From positions 6,015,001-6,079,000 of the forward strand of contig NZ_CP109017.1 in assembly GCF_036226765.1 (NCBI RefSeq): a stretch of 64,000 nucleotides of DNA, written 5' to 3'. The notes under the pieces were generated by a model that was given only the letters and a program-made list of their open reading frames with translations, searched no databases and was not told the DNA's origin. Position 1 is the first letter of the stretch. Each line of letters begins with the position of its first letter. Shown piece after piece: positions 40,032-47,803 of this stretch. The position numbers and the translations under genes were made by a program. This DNA comes from Streptomyces sp. NBC_00670. Its GTDB lineage: Bacteria; Actinomycetota; Actinomycetes; Streptomycetales; Streptomycetaceae.

Positions 40032-42845
40032 ATGGAGATGGAGAGGGAGAACGCGCTCGCGCGGGTGCCCGCGCGCCTCGCCGCCGTCTTCCTGCCCGCC
40101 CCCGTGCCCCGGCAGGGCCGCGTCGCCTTCTGGGACCCGGATCCCGAGGGCATCGTGCCACCCGCCGCCGAGGACCTGGTCGTCGTACGGCCGCACGGCA
40201 CCACCGTCCGCCGGGCCACCGTGCCCGCACGCACCCTCACCGTCGCGGCCGCGCTGCCCGTCCTCACCGCCGCCCGGCACACCCCGGGCGCCCACCCCGC
40301 CACCGCCTGCTGGGGCGCCGCCGCGCTGCACGCCCTGCGGCTCGTCGCCCGCGGCCGGCTGCTGCCCGGTCTCACCGCCGAGGGGTACGACGCCTGGCGC
40401 GCGGGCCCCCTGGAACGGGACGACATCGCCCACCTGAGGGCCATCGCCGCCGCCCTCCCCCACGAGGGGCACGCCGTGCCGCTCCCCGGGCGCGGCCCGC
40501 TCCGGCTGCCCGAGCCCGAGGCCCTGGTGCGCGCCTTCCTGGACGCGGTCGCCGACACCCTGCCCCGCACCCCCGCCGCGGCACACGTCTCCGGCCGGCC
40601 CTTCGCCGCCCGCGCCACCACCCGCCTGCCCGGCGCCCGGGACTGGGCCGCCGAGGTCGCCGCCGGCATGGACACCGGCGTACGGATCTCGCTGCGCCTG
40701 GACCTGTCGGCGTACCAGCTGTTCGACGACACCGAGGGCGCCTCGCGCGCGGGAGCGGCCGTCGTCCAGGTGCACAGCCTCGCCGACCCCACGCTCGTCA
40801 CCGACGCCGCCGCCCTGTGGGCGGGGGAGTCCGACGCGGCGTTCGGGCCCCGCGCGCGCGTGGACGCCGCGCTCGCGGTGCGCCGCGCGGCCCGCGTCTG
40901 GCCGCCCCTGGACCGGCTCGCGGAACAGGACGTGCCCGACGTACTGGCCCTGTCCGAGGAGGAGCTGACCGACCTCCTCGGCGTCGCCGCCACCCGCCTC
41001 GGCGCCGCCGGCGTCGCCGTGCACTGGCCGCGGGACCTCGCCCAGGACCTCACCGCCACCGCCGTACTGCACCCGGCCCCCGGCTCCGCCACCGACGGCA
41101 CGGGTTTCTTCGAGAGCGAGGACCTGCTCCGCTTCGGCTGGCAGCTCGCCCTGCGCGGCGACCCGCTCACCGAGGCCGAGATGGACGCCCTCGCGGAGGC
41201 GCACCGGCCGGTGGTCCGGCTGCGCGACCAGTGGGTGCTCGTCGACCCCGCCCTCGTCCGCAAGGCCCGCAAACGGGAGCTGGGTCTGCTCGACCCGGTC
41301 GACGCGCTGTCCGTCGCCCTCACGGGCACGGCGGAGGTCGACGGCGAGACCGTGGAGGCGGTCCCGGTCGGTGCGCTGGCCGCCCTGCGGGACCGGCTCA
41401 CCGCCGGCATCACGGCCGTCGAGCCGCCGCCCGGCCTCGACGCCCGGCTGCGCGACTACCAGCTGCGCGGACTGGCCTGGCTGGACCTGATGACCTCCCT
41501 CGGCCTCGGCGGCTGCCTCGCCGACGACATGGGCCTCGGCAAGACGGTCACCCTGATCGCGCTCCATCTGCGCCGCGCCCGCCCCGAGCCCACGCTCGTC
41601 GTCTGCCCCGCCTCCCTGCTCGGCAACTGGCAGCGGGAGATCACCCGCTTCGCGCCCGGCGTCCCCGTCCGCCGCTTCCACGGCCCCGACCGCACGCTGG
41701 ACGGGCTCGACGGCGGCTTCGTCCTCACCACCTACGGCACCATGCGCTCGGCCGCGCCCCGGCTGGCCGAACAGCCCTGGGGGCTCGTCGTCGCCGACGA
41801 GGCGCAGCACGTGAAGAACCCCTACTCGGCCACGGCCAAGGCGCTGCGCACGATCCCGGCACCCGCCCGGGTCGCGCTGACCGGCACGCCGGTGGAGAAC
41901 AACCTCTCCGAGCTGTGGGCGCTGCTGGACTGGACGACGCCCGGGCTGCTCGGCCCCCTGAAGTCCTTCCGTGCCCGGCACGCACGCGCGGTCGAGGGCG
42001 GCGAGGACCCCGGCGCCGCCGAGCGCCTCGCCCGGCTGGTCCGGCCCTTCCTGCTGCGCCGCAAGAAGTCCGACCCGGGCATCGTCCCCGAACTCCCGCC
42101 CAAGACGGAGACCGACCACCCGGTGCCGCTCACCCGCGAACAGGCCGCGCTCTACGAGGCGGTGGTGCGCGAGTCGATGCTCGCGATCGAGACGGCCGAG
42201 GGCATCGCCCGGCGCGGCATGGTGCTGCGGCTCCTCACGTCCCTCAAACAGATCTGCGACCACCCCGCGCTGTACCTCAAGGAGGACCCGGCCACGGCCC
42301 GGTCCCTCGGGGAACGCTCCGGGAAGCTGGCCCTCCTCGACGAACTCCTGGACACGCTCCTCTCGGAGGACGGCTCCGCCCTGGTCTTCACCCAGTACGT
42401 GGGCATGGCCCGGCTCATCACCGCGCACCTGGCAGCCCGCGCCGTCCCCGCCGACCTGCTGCACGGCGGCACCCCGGTGCCGGAACGCGAGCGCATGGTG
42501 GACCGCTTCCAGGCCGGTACGACGCCGGTGCTCGTCCTCTCCCTCAAGGCCGCCGGCACGGGCCTGAACCTCACGCGGGCGGGGCACGTCGTCCATGTCG
42601 ACCGCTGGTGGAACCCGGCGGTCGAGGAACAGGCCACCGACCGCGCCTACCGCATCGGGCAGACCCAGCCGGTGCAGGTGCACCGGCTGATCACCGAGGG
42701 CACGGTCGAGGACCGCATCGACGACATGCTGCGCTCCAAGCGCGCCCTCGCCGACGCGATCCTCGGCTCCGGCGAGACCTCCCTCACGGAACTGACCGAC
42801 CGCGAACTGTCCGACCTCGTCTCGCTGAGGAGAACGACGTCATGA
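40032..42845 (+). CDS. SNF2/RapA-family DEAD-like helicase
   Basis: The 937-aa protein has an N-terminal actinobacterial SNF2-helicase accessory region (about residues 1-470). The ATPase core follows: Walker A ADDMGLGKTVTLIALHL near residue 498, TLVVCPASLLGNWQREITRF, the DEAQ box VVADEAQHVKN, TGTPVENNLSELWALLDWTT, and in the second lobe LVFTQYVGMARLITAHLAAR, LSLKAAGTGLNLTRAGHVVH and RAYRIGQTQPVQVHRL. Proteins of this type translocate on DNA in repair or transcription. GGGAGGTGA at 40015-40023 suits the ATG at 40032 better than the GTG at 40020. Its stop overlaps the SWIM gene start. The damage-type promoter upstream supports a repair role. Confidence 0.92.
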   Translation: MEMERENALARVPARLAAVFLPAPVPRQGRVAFWDPDPEGIVPPAAEDLVVVRPHGTTVRRATVPARTLTVAAALPVLTAARHTPGAHPATACWGAAALHALRLVARGRLLPGLTAEGYDAWRAGPLERDDIAHLRAIAAALPHEGHAVPLPGRGPLRLPEPEALVRAFLDAVADTLPRTPAAAHVSGRPFAARATTRLPGARDWAAEVAAGMDTGVRISLRLDLSAYQLFDDTEGASRAGAAVVQVHSLADPTLVTDAAALWAGESDAAFGPRARVDAALAVRRAARVWPPLDRLAEQDVPDVLALSEEELTDLLGVAATRLGAAGVAVHWPRDLAQDLTATAVLHPAPGSATDGTGFFESEDLLRFGWQLALRGDPLTEAEMDALAEAHRPVVRLRDQWVLVDPALVRKARKRELGLLDPVDALSVALTGTAEVDGETVEAVPVGALAALRDRLTAGITAVEPPPGLDARLRDYQLRGLAWLDLMTSLGLGGCLADDMGLGKTVTLIALHLRRARPEPTLVVCPASLLGNWQREITRFAPGVPVRRFHGPDRTLDGLDGGFVLTTYGTMRSAAPRLAEQPWGLVVADEAQHVKNPYSATAKALRTIPAPARVALTGTPVENNLSELWALLDWTTPGLLGPLKSFRARHARAVEGGEDPGAAERLARLVRPFLLRRKKSDPGIVPELPPKTETDHPVPLTREQAALYEAVVRESMLAIETAEGIARRGMVLRLLTSLKQICDHPALYLKEDPATARSLGERSGKLALLDELLDTLLSEDGSALVFTQYVGMARLITAHLAARAVPADLLHGGTPVPERERMVDRFQAGTTPVLVLSLKAAGTGLNLTRAGHVVHVDRWWNPAVEEQATDRAYRIGQTQPVQVHRLITEGTVEDRIDDMLRSKRALADAILGSGETSLTELTDRELSDLVSLRRTTS

Positions 42846-44584
42846 CGGCGGACAAGGAGAACGGCGACGAGGGTTCCAGGCCCGGCGACGCGGCTCGCAA
42901 GGCCCTGCGCGAGGCCCGCGCCCGCGCGCACCACGCGGAGCCGGAAGCGGAGCGGCCCCGCCCCGCCCCACAACCGGCGAAGCCGGCCCGCCCGGGCGAC
43001 GCCGCTCGCGCGGCCCTACGCACAGCCAGGGCCACCCTCAGGGGCGCGGGAGTGTATCAATCTGCGGTTCCACCGCGGAGCGCGACGAGCCCGAAGGCAC
43101 CCGCACCCGCCAACGCACCGAACACCCCGAGCTCTCCGGCGCCCGAGGGCACCGCACCCGACGCCACCCCGCAACCTCCGCCCACTGCCAGGGGCGCGGG
43201 ACTGGATCAATCTGCGGTTCCACCGCGGAGCGCGACCAGCCCCACCCCACCCGCACCCGCCAACGCACCGAACACCCCACCCCCTTCCGCGCCCACCCGC
43301 ACACCAACCCCCCGCACCATGGCCGCCCCCTCCCGGGACGGCGACCTCCGGCGAACGTTCGCCACCTTCCCCGCCCAAACCGGCGGAGCCACACGCGAAC
43401 CGTTCGCCCACACCTGGTGGGGCAACGCCTGGCTCACCGCCCTGGAGGCGGGAGCCCTCGACCCCGCCCGCCTCACCCGCGGCCGCACCTACGCCGCCCA
43501 GGGCAACGTCGACGCCATCACCGTCACCCCCGGCCAGGTCCTGGCCTACGTCCGCGGCAGCCGCCCCCGCCCCTACCGCACCCAGGTCCGCCTCCGTACC
43601 CTCTCCGACGCCGACTGGGACCGCTTCCTGGACGCCGCCGTGGAACGGACGGGCCACATCGCCGCCCTCCTCGACAAGGAGATGCCGCACTCGCTCGCGG
43701 ACTGCGGCGTCCCCCTGCTCCCCGGCCCCGGCGACCTCGAACCGCTGTGCAGCTGCCCCGACCGCGGCCACCCCTGCAAGCACGCCGCCGCCCTCTGCTA
43801 CCAGACCGCACGCCTGCTCGACGAGGACCCCTTCGTCCTGCTCCTGCTCCGCGGCCGCGGCGAACGCGCACTGCTCGACGCCCTCTCCCGCCGCAGCGCC
43901 GCCCGCGCGGCCCGCACCGCACAGGACGCGCACGACACGGCCGCCCTGCCCGGCGTCCGCGCCCGCGACGCCCTCGCCCCGCGCACCCTCCCGCCGCTCC
44001 CCGCCCCGCTGCCCCCGCTCCCGCACCCCGAGCAGCCACCGGCCCACCCCGCCGCCCCCGGCGGCCCGGACCCGCTCGCCCTCGACCAGCTCGCCACCGA
44101 CGCGGCCGCCCGCGCCCACGCCCTGCTCACCACGGGACGTGACCCCGTGGCCGAGCTGACCCTGTGGCAGGACGCCGTCCGTCTCGCCGCCGCCCGCCCC
44201 GGCTCCGGCCTCACCGCCACCACCCGCGCCCTCTACGCCTCCCTCGCCGCCGCCACCGGCCGTAGGACCGCCGACCTGGCCCGCGCGGTCGCCGCCTGGC
44301 GGCAGGGCGGACCGGAGGGGCTCGCCGTCCTGGAGGAGCCGTGGGACCCGCCGGCGGGCCGCTTCGACCGGGCCCGCCCGCTGCTCCTCGCCGCCGACCT
44401 GCCCGCCTTCCGGCCCTGGCGCAACCGGCTCACCCACCCCGCCGGCCACGTCCAGCTCCGCCTCGGCCGGAACCACCTCTGGTACGCCTACGAGTCGGAA
44501 CCCGGCACGGAGGACTGGTGGCCCCGTGGCACCCCCGACCTCGACCCGATCGGCGCGCTCACCGGCCTGGGCGGCATACCGTGA
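42842..44584 (+). CDS. SWIM zinc-finger protein coupled to the SNF2 helicase
   Basis: The 580-aa protein carries one SWIM motif C303-x-C305-x6-C312-x-H314 (within PLCSCPDRGHPCKHAAALCY). FAHTWWGNAWLTALEAGALD and TRGRTYAAQGNVDAITVTPG before it are typical of the SWIM proteins paired with bacterial SNF2 helicases. The first 160 residues are a low-complexity, Pro/Ala-rich linker that contains two in-frame copies of a dispersed intergenic repeat (residues about 67-100 and 117-146). The C-terminal half is helical. ATGA overlap couples it to the helicase. It probably binds DNA or protein partners for the helicase; the function of the pair is inferred. Confidence 0.9.
   Translation: MTADKENGDEGSRPGDAARKALREARARAHHAEPEAERPRPAPQPAKPARPGDAARAALRTARATLRGAGVYQSAVPPRSATSPKAPAPANAPNTPSSPAPEGTAPDATPQPPPTARGAGLDQSAVPPRSATSPTPPAPANAPNTPPPSAPTRTPTPRTMAAPSRDGDLRRTFATFPAQTGGATREPFAHTWWGNAWLTALEAGALDPARLTRGRTYAAQGNVDAITVTPGQVLAYVRGSRPRPYRTQVRLRTLSDADWDRFLDAAVERTGHIAALLDKEMPHSLADCGVPLLPGPGDLEPLCSCPDRGHPCKHAAALCYQTARLLDEDPFVLLLLRGRGERALLDALSRRSAARAARTAQDAHDTAALPGVRARDALAPRTLPPLPAPLPPLPHPEQPPAHPAAPGGPDPLALDQLATDAAARAHALLTTGRDPVAELTLWQDAVRLAAARPGSGLTATTRALYASLAAATGRRTADLARAVAAWRQGGPEGLAVLEEPWDPPAGRFDRARPLLLAADLPAFRPWRNRLTHPAGHVQLRLGRNHLWYAYESEPGTEDWWPRGTPDLDPIGALTGLGGIP
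43041..43279 (+). repeat. Two in-frame copies of the dispersed repeat inside the SWIM gene
   Basis: Copies begin with GGGGCGCGGG at 43041 and 43191, exactly 150 bp (50 codons) apart. Both include ATCAATCTGCGGTTCCACCG and a later CACCCGCACCCGCCAACGCA. They align with the long form of the element in the 92-bp array (GGGGCGCGGGGCTGTGTCGA, then TGCGGCTTCGCCGCG). The small hairpin is GCGGC-TTC-GCCGC in the array and GCGGT-TCC-ACCGC here: sequence changed, pairing kept. Confidence 0.85.
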
Positions 44585-44704
44585 CGGTGGGGCTGCCCGC
44601 GACACCGTGACGGGGCGGGACGGCCCGCGCACACCACGCCCCGTCGACGTGGCGACCTTTCTCCGTCTCCCGGCGTTCAGGGAGGGCGAAGGTCTTCGGC
44701 CACC

Positions 44705-44750
44705 CTCGTACTACCTCGCGCTACCTCGTACTACCTCGTGCTACCTCGCG
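44705..44750. repeat. 10-bp tandem repeat at the end of the TetR gene
   Basis: CTCGTACTAC and close variants repeat about 4.6 times. The last copy overlaps the TetR stop at 44741. The rest of the 156-bp gap after the SWIM gene shows nothing recognisable. Confidence 0.8.
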
Positions 44751-45361
44751 TGGCGGCGGACGCGGTCGATCATCGCGTCGAGCACCGCTTCGAGGGCGGC
44801 GGTGTCGCGATGGGCCTGCGTCATCAGCAGGCCGCCCTGCAGCGCGGTGAGCAGGGCGAGGGCGAGACGGTCGGGGTCGGCGTCCCCGTCCAGCTCACCG
44901 CGCTCCTGCATGGACCGCAGCCCGTCGCGGATGGCGTCCTGCCACTGGGCGTAGGCCGCCACGAGCCGGGCGCGGGCCTGCGGGTCGGCGTCGGACAGCT
45001 CGGCGGACAAGGATCCCAGCGGGCAGCCGCCCCGGCAGTCGCGCGCGTGCTGCGCCCGGACGACGGCGTCCCGCCACGCCTCCAGTGCCTCGAAGCTGTC
45101 CAGTCGGCCGAGAAGCGGTCGCTGGAAGTCGAGGACACGCTCGGTCTGGTACTCGATGACGGCCTGGACCAGCGACTTCTTGTCGCCGAAGTAGTGGTAC
45201 AGCTGCGAGGGACTGCTCACCCGGGCGGCCTTGAGGATGTCTTCGGTGCTGGTGCCCGCCACGCCGTGCTCGTACATCAGTGCGGCCGCCGCCGCTGCGA
45301 TGCGGTCGCGTGTGGCCTGCCCCTTGGGGGTCAGGCGGCGCGTTCCGGTGGTGCTCGTCAC
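44741..45361 (-). CDS. TetR-family regulator
   Basis: The 206-aa protein has an N-terminal TetR HTH (TRDRIAAAAAALMYEHGVAG, then STEDILKAARVSSPSQLYHY and FGDKKSLVQAVIEYQ). The ligand domain contains ARDCRGGCPLGSLSAELSDA, a Cys-rich segment typical of a TetR group that controls oxidoreductase or peroxiredoxin genes. It is divergent from the peroxiredoxin-like gene across 125 bp, so that gene is the likely target. The two Cys in CRGGCP could sense oxidation. The GTG at 45361 is the start that fits the HTH position. Confidence 0.9.
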   Translation of the reverse strand: MTSTTGTRRLTPKGQATRDRIAAAAAALMYEHGVAGTSTEDILKAARVSSPSQLYHYFGDKKSLVQAVIEYQTERVLDFQRPLLGRLDSFEALEAWRDAVVRAQHARDCRGGCPLGSLSAELSDADPQARARLVAAYAQWQDAIRDGLRSMQERGELDGDADPDRLALALLTALQGGLLMTQAHRDTAALEAVLDAMIDRVRRHAR

Positions 45362-45396
45362 CCGGTCACGTTACCAAATCCCGACCTGTTCTAGAG

Positions 45397-45426
45397 TTGA
45401 CATTCTATTTCTCTTCCGGTCAGGAT
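45397..45426 (+). promoter_or_regulatory. Promoter of the peroxiredoxin-like gene
   Basis: -35 TTGACA (45397-45402) and -10 CAGGAT (45421-45426) are spaced by 18 bp. In the leader, GGAGTGG (45428-45434) and CCACTCC (45452-45458) could pair over a long loop. The TetR operator should overlap this stretch, but no clear palindrome was identified. Confidence 0.55.
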
Positions 45427-45486
45427 TGGAGTGGTCGCTCTAGGAAAGTGGCCACTCCGGAAATGAAGGAACGAAGGGCGCACTCC

Positions 45487-46158
45487 ATGACCACCACCCC
45501 CATCGCGGACCAGGTCGCCGACCTCCAGAAGAACGTCACCGGGCAGTTGCCGCCCGAGGTCGTGGAGGTGCTCAGCGCCGAGCAGACGGAGCTGGACGCC
45601 GCCGGAGTGCCGTCCGGCATCGCGGAGCCCGGAACTCCCATGCCGGACGCGCCACTGCTCGACGTGCGGGGCCGCTCCGTCACGCTGGAGCAGGTCCGGC
45701 AGGGTCGGCCGGCGGTCGTGGTGTTCTACCGCGGCGCGTGGTGCCCGTACTGCAACCTGGCCCTGCGCACCTACCAGCGGGAACTGGCGGACGAGCTGGA
45801 CGCGCGGGGCGTCGTGATGATTGCCGTCAGCCCGCAGAAGCCGGACGGTTCGCTGACCGTCGTGGAGGCCAACGAGCTGACGTACACGGTTCTTTCCGAC
45901 CCCGGCAACGGGATCGGCCAGGCGCTCGGCATCGTGACCCGGTCCGACGACCCGGTGCGGCACGCGCAGGCGTCTCTCGGCGTGGACCTCGCCGAGGTGA
46001 ACGCCGACGGTACCCACGACATCGTCATGCCGACGGTGGCGATCGTCGACGCCGGGGGCACCCTGCGCTGGATCGACGTCCACCCGAACTACACGACCCG
46101 CACCGAGCCCACCGAAATCCTCGCGGCCCTCACGGACCTTTCGGAGACGACCCGCTGA
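45487..46158 (+). CDS. Peroxiredoxin-like (AhpC/TSA) protein
   Basis: The 223-aa protein has a thioredoxin fold with the active-site loop VVVFYRGAWCPYCNLALRTY (Cys86 and Cys89, a CPYC motif). MIAVSPQKPDGSLTVVEANE and VLSDPGNGIGQALGI follow, and the C-terminal cis-Pro region is IVMPTVAIVDAGG. This is the AhpC/TSA-like branch with a CxxC instead of a peroxiredoxin TxxC; it may be a disulfide reductase or peroxidase. The ATG at 45487 has GAAGG upstream. It is divergent from and probably repressed by the TetR protein, which suggests a response to electrophiles or oxidants. Confidence 0.9.
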   Translation: MTTTPIADQVADLQKNVTGQLPPEVVEVLSAEQTELDAAGVPSGIAEPGTPMPDAPLLDVRGRSVTLEQVRQGRPAVVVFYRGAWCPYCNLALRTYQRELADELDARGVVMIAVSPQKPDGSLTVVEANELTYTVLSDPGNGIGQALGIVTRSDDPVRHAQASLGVDLAEVNADGTHDIVMPTVAIVDAGGTLRWIDVHPNYTTRTEPTEILAALTDLSETTR

Positions 46159-46293
46159 CCGGCGCGTCCCGGACACGCGCCTCCGCCTCCGGTACACACG
46201 GGACCGCCTCCGCCTCCCGCGCACACGGGGATGGGGGCGGACCGGCCGGTGCGCAGGAACCGCTCCGGCCACCGCCCGCCCACAAGCCCCCCG

Positions 46294-46330
46294 GTGCCCC
46301 GCACGCGACCGACGGAAGCGTGCGGGGCAC
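46294..46330 (+). terminator. Terminator after the peroxiredoxin-like gene
   Basis: A perfect 13-bp stem pairs GTGCCCCGCACGC (46294-46306) with 46318-46330 over an 11-nt loop, 136 bp after the stop. The intervening sequence repeats CGCCTCCGCCTCC twice. Confidence 0.75.
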
Positions 46331-46360
46331 CCACGCGCGTCGCGCTACACGGGCTGTGCC

Positions 46361-46513
46361 GTGGGCAAGATCTTCGTCTACGACACCGAACCCGGCAGCC
46401 CCTCCGAGGCCGCGATGCGTCTGCTGGCCCAGTGGAACAGCGAGGGGAAGGACGCCGACGGCAGCCGGGGGAAGGCCACCGGGACGGAGAGCTCACCGGG
46501 AGCGGCGCGTTGA
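46361..46513 (+). pseudogene. Remnant of the C-terminus of an MmyB-like XRE regulator
   Basis: The plus-strand frame from 46361 reads GKIFVYDTEPGSPSEAAMRL and then LAQW before a charged tail and a TGA at 46511. It is clearly the last strand-helix of the MmyB-like sensor domain; compare LFVYTAEAGSPSRRALDLLA in the intact XRE gene at 9369. Nothing before it matches the rest of that family, and a terminator ends 30 bp upstream. It is a left-over fragment, not a gene. From 46514 to 46771 nothing else is recognised. Confidence 0.7.
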
Positions 46514-46771
46514 GGACCGCGCCCGGCACGCCGGCGCGCCGGGCGCGGGTGCGCCTGCGCGCCGGAGCGCGGGTTCAGCACTGCGCCGAGGCCGGAAGGC
46601 CGCCCCGCGGCGGTCGGTGTCGCCGGCCAGGCACTGTGCGAGTCGGGCAACGACGGCGCCGGCCGGAGCCGGCCCCCGTTACCGGTCCGACCGGTCGCGC
46701 CGATCATGCTCATGCCCGAGAAGGGCCGGCAATGCATTCGATACTGTTCGAAAACCACGGTCCGCTCGCGG

Positions 46772-47548
46772 TCACTTGTAGATCTTCCCGGGCTCGGCCT
46801 TGCCCGGAGCGAGCAGCTGGGAGACGGTCACGAAGGTGTAGCCCTGTTTCCTGAGCGCCCGCAGGATGGACGGCATGGCCGGGACGGTGCCCTTGTGCAG
46901 CGGGTGGAGCAGGATGATCCCGTCGCGGCCGGCACCCTCGAGGACGCGCCGGGTGATCAGCGCGGTGTCGTCCGTGGCGTAGTCCTTCGCGGTCACCGTC
47001 CACAGCACCTCCGCCATCCCCAACTCCTTGCAGACCCTGGAGACGCGGTCGTCGGTGCGGCCCTGGGGCGGGCGCATCAGCGTCGGCTCGCTGCCGGTCA
47101 GCCGGGAGATGGCCCGTGCCGTGCGGCGCAGTTCGTCGCGGATCCGCGCGTCGGAGGCGTCGGTCAGCACCGGGTGAGTCCAGGTGTGGTCCCCGATCTC
47201 GTGCCCGTCCCGGGCGATCCGCCGCACCACGTCCGGGAACCGGTGAATGCGGCGGCCCTCGAGGAAGAAGGTCGACGGCGCCTTGTACTCCTTGAGGAGG
47301 TCCATCAGCCGGTCGGTGGGTTCACCCGGGTTGCCGTCGAACGTGAGCGCGATGCACTTGGCCTTCCGGCAGTCGACCTGCCCGGGCGGTATGCGCGCCC
47401 CGGACGCGGCCCGGTCACGTTCCGCGCGCGGGGAGAGCGTTTCCATCCTGTGCGCCCGGACGACCACGACGACGGTCACCGTCACCGCCACCACGGCCAG
47501 GGTCAGAAGTATGAGCAGACGGGGCCGTCTGTGGGAGATCTTCACCAC
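46772..47548 (-). CDS. Membrane-anchored polysaccharide deacetylase (NodB-like)
   Basis: The 258-aa protein has an N-terminal membrane span (LLILLTLAVVAVTVTVVVVV) and a NodB homology domain outside the cell. Motif 1 is LTFDGNPGEPTDRL, in which the usual second Asp of TFDDG is Gly. Motif 2 is HEIGDHTWTHPVL with both His, and motif 3 is MRPPQGRTDDRV. It would remove acetyl groups from peptidoglycan or another glycan; the altered motif 1 may weaken metal binding, although TFDxG variants are known to me in Streptomyces. The start is uncertain: tandem GTG codons at 47548 and 47545 lack a clear ribosome site, and a GTG at 47614 is also possible. Confidence 0.85.
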   Translation of the reverse strand: MVKISHRRPRLLILLTLAVVAVTVTVVVVVRAHRMETLSPRAERDRAASGARIPPGQVDCRKAKCIALTFDGNPGEPTDRLMDLLKEYKAPSTFFLEGRRIHRFPDVVRRIARDGHEIGDHTWTHPVLTDASDARIRDELRRTARAISRLTGSEPTLMRPPQGRTDDRVSRVCKELGMAEVLWTVTAKDYATDDTALITRRVLEGAGRDGIILLHPLHKGTVPAMPSILRALRKQGYTFVTVSQLLAPGKAEPGKIYK

Positions 47549-47803
47549 GGGGAGAAGGGCCCGGCGCCGTACGGGTTGCCCGGCGGACCCGATGGTGAGG
47601 CAGAACACGTGCACGAGGCGTGGTGAAACGACGGGGGCGCCGGGCGGGTGCCCTGGACGACGTCATGGACCCAGCGGCTCTCGCAGGGGGCGTCTGTACG
47701 ATGCTCGGGCGTCGGCCGTGGCGGACCTGCTTCCCGCGGCGCAGGCATGGGGAGGTCTCGCAGGGGACGTGTGAGGGATCGTGACGGACAAAGGTGTGAA
47801 CCG

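Noticed and set aside
39243..42683. Very long open frame opposite the SNF2 helicase (1146 codons)
   Set aside because: It is a GC-bias shadow. The plus strand encodes a complete helicase with all motifs, while the opposite frame is Gly/Arg/Val-rich without any domain.
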